The notes beneath the pieces are model-generated. The model made no database searches. It was not told where the DNA came from and saw only the letters and a list, made by a program, of their open reading frames with translations. Shown piece by piece: positions 62,976 to 64,000 of a stretch of 64,000 nucleotides of DNA. The DNA lies in the NCBI RefSeq assembly GCF_030718085.1, contig NZ_JAVAJF010000001.1, forward strand, positions 1,798,001 to 1,862,000, given 5' to 3'. Source of the DNA: Marinobacter sp. MDS2 (GTDB lineage Bacteria; Pseudomonadota; Gammaproteobacteria; Pseudomonadales; Oleiphilaceae). A program made the position numbers and the translations under genes. Position 1 is the stretch's first letter. The number at the start of each line of letters is the position of its first letter.

Positions 62976-63016
62976 AAGGCTTCAAGTTTCCATCTGATAT
63001 TGAGATTCCCTCCTCT

Positions 63017-64000
63017 ATGGCGCTTGTGAAACTCCAGACTCAGTGGTTTCGAAATCTGGAGCCTGAACCGATTTGGTTCTCCCCTTCTTTTAATCTGCTC
63101 TACGGTGCCAACGGCAGCGGAAAGTCTAGTGTCCTTGAAGCCATCGGGTATTTGGGGCTTGGCCGTTCCTTTCGCATCTCCCGGCATCAGGCTGTGGTTT
63201 CTCACGGACAGAACAAACTCACGGTGTTCGGTGCCTTGGACGCAGGACTCGATGAACATGGAGATGAAGGTGCTGGAGCGGTGGAGCATCGTGTTGGTAT
63301 CTCGCGCGACATTGTCTCGAAAGAAACCTCATTGCGAGTAAATGGCGAAGCGGTTCGTAGCTTATCGTCGTTGGCGAAACGGCTACCGGTTTCGGTTATT
63401 GATCCGGGGGTTTTCGATATTGTTGCGGGAGGCCCGGGTAAGCGCCGGCAGTTTCTCGATTGGTTAGTGTTCCACGTGGAACCTTCGTTTTCATCTATAT
63501 GGCAACAATGTCAGAGAGTGACATCACAGCGGAATCAAACGCTCAGAAATGGTAGAATCGATGAGTCGTTGATGAGGGTATGGGATAATCAGTTTTCCGT
63601 GCTTGCTGAATCCCTCAGCGACACCAGAGCCGCGGTTTTCCACAGCTTTAAAAGTGCCTTTGATGAAGTGCTCAAAGAGCTGGATGCAGGATGGACCGAA
63701 GGCCTTAAGCTCGAGTTTTATCCGGGCTGGGATCGTAGTCATTCTTTAGTGGATGTACTGAAGAATCATCGCGAACAAGAACGCCGAATGGGGCATACCC
63801 TTTATGGCCCAAACCGCGCTGATATTCGCCTGAAAATGGGCGGTCGTCCGGTGGCAGAAACTTTCTCCCGCGGACAACAAAAGACCCTGGTCATTCTGAT
63901 GAAGATTGCCCAAGGCAAGGTTTTGAGTGACTTGGGTAAACAGGTCACTTTTTTACTGGACGATATTAATGCCGAGCTGGATGTCCGTCATCGGATCATG
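63017..64000 (+). CDS. recF: DNA replication/repair protein RecF, C-terminus outside window
   Basis: 328 residues are visible. Walker A is LLYGANGSGKSS near residue 28-36; the Walker B region reads VTFLLDDINAELD at the end of the window. VIDPGVFDIVAGGPGKRRQFLDWLVF is also typical. RecF loads RecA at gapped DNA. About 35 residues remain beyond the edge. A parS site lies inside the gene at 63468. Confidence 0.95.
   Translation, partial: MALVKLQTQWFRNLEPEPIWFSPSFNLLYGANGSGKSSVLEAIGYLGLGRSFRISRHQAVVSHGQNKLTVFGALDAGLDEHGDEGAGAVEHRVGISRDIVSKETSLRVNGEAVRSLSSLAKRLPVSVIDPGVFDIVAGGPGKRRQFLDWLVFHVEPSFSSIWQQCQRVTSQRNQTLRNGRIDESLMRVWDNQFSVLAESLSDTRAAVFHSFKSAFDEVLKELDAGWTEGLKLEFYPGWDRSHSLVDVLKNHREQERRMGHTLYGPNRADIRLKMGGRPVAETFSRGQQKTLVILMKIAQGKVLSDLGKQVTFLLDDINAELDVRHRIM
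63468..63483. other. parS centromere site inside recF
   Basis: TGTTCCACGTGGAACC differs from the palindromic Pseudomonas parS (TGTTCCACGTGGAACA) only at the last base. It is 25 kb from parAB and near the origin, as expected. Confidence 0.88.

Overview
This window looks like the replication-origin region of a marine gammaproteobacterium, most like Marinobacter. The support is the gene order and protein families: dnaA-dnaN-recF on one side of a likely origin, and rpmH-rnpA-yidD-yidC-mnmE, mnmG-rsmG-parA-parB, atpIBEFHAGDC and glmU-glmS on the other. A Pseudomonas-type parS site, an NhaB sodium antiporter and a DmdC-type acyl-CoA dehydrogenase fit that setting. The genus is inferred from these features, not from a database search.

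Left end (1-8.2 kb): a partial CHASE2 sensor gene is translationally coupled to a FecR-domain protein with an extremely acidic tail, and a TpsB/FhaC-type outer membrane transporter is divergent from them. Next come an SMR efflux protein, a nitronate monooxygenase, a GST and an EamA permease. A TetR regulator then faces an AhpD-like gene across two matching palindromic operators.

Integron (8.4-18.3 kb): a chromosomal integron with 14 minus-strand cassettes, 13 of them followed by a recognisable attC site. The integrase gene is dead: it has an internal deletion plus a frameshift, yet it keeps its promoter, ribosome binding site and a perfect LexA box. Cassettes encode a TIR-domain protein (likely anti-phage), four consecutive toxin-antitoxin pairs, a YnfA membrane protein, a VOC protein, an Ada-type zinc-binding protein, a molybdenum-carrier-like protein, a DUF1919 protein and several unknowns.

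18.3-29.6 kb: class Ia ribonucleotide reductase (nrdA-nrdB) behind a cobalamin riboswitch, an orphan periplasmic solute-binding protein, nhaB, a COG0523 GTPase, glmS and glmU. 29.6-41.3 kb: the complete ATP synthase operon with a strong sigma70 promoter, then parB, parA, rsmG and mnmG.

41.3-54.3 kb: a 13-kb block lies between mnmG and mnmE, genes that usually sit close together. It holds an RND efflux pump, a DmdC-like dehydrogenase, a solute-binding protein, a TonB-dependent receptor with a Fur-like box, and the glutathione-dependent formaldehyde pathway (adhC-fghA) with a divergent LysR gene. Perfect DnaA boxes (TTATCCACA) are strikingly dense from 38.5 to 54.3 kb.

54.3-64 kb: mnmE, yidC, yidD, rnpA, rpmH, a 640-bp AT-rich oriC candidate, dnaA, dnaN, an ABC1/UbiB-like kinase gene inserted before recF, and a partial recF that carries a parS site. 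Genes left of the origin run mostly on the minus strand and genes right of it on the plus strand, as expected for leading-strand coding.
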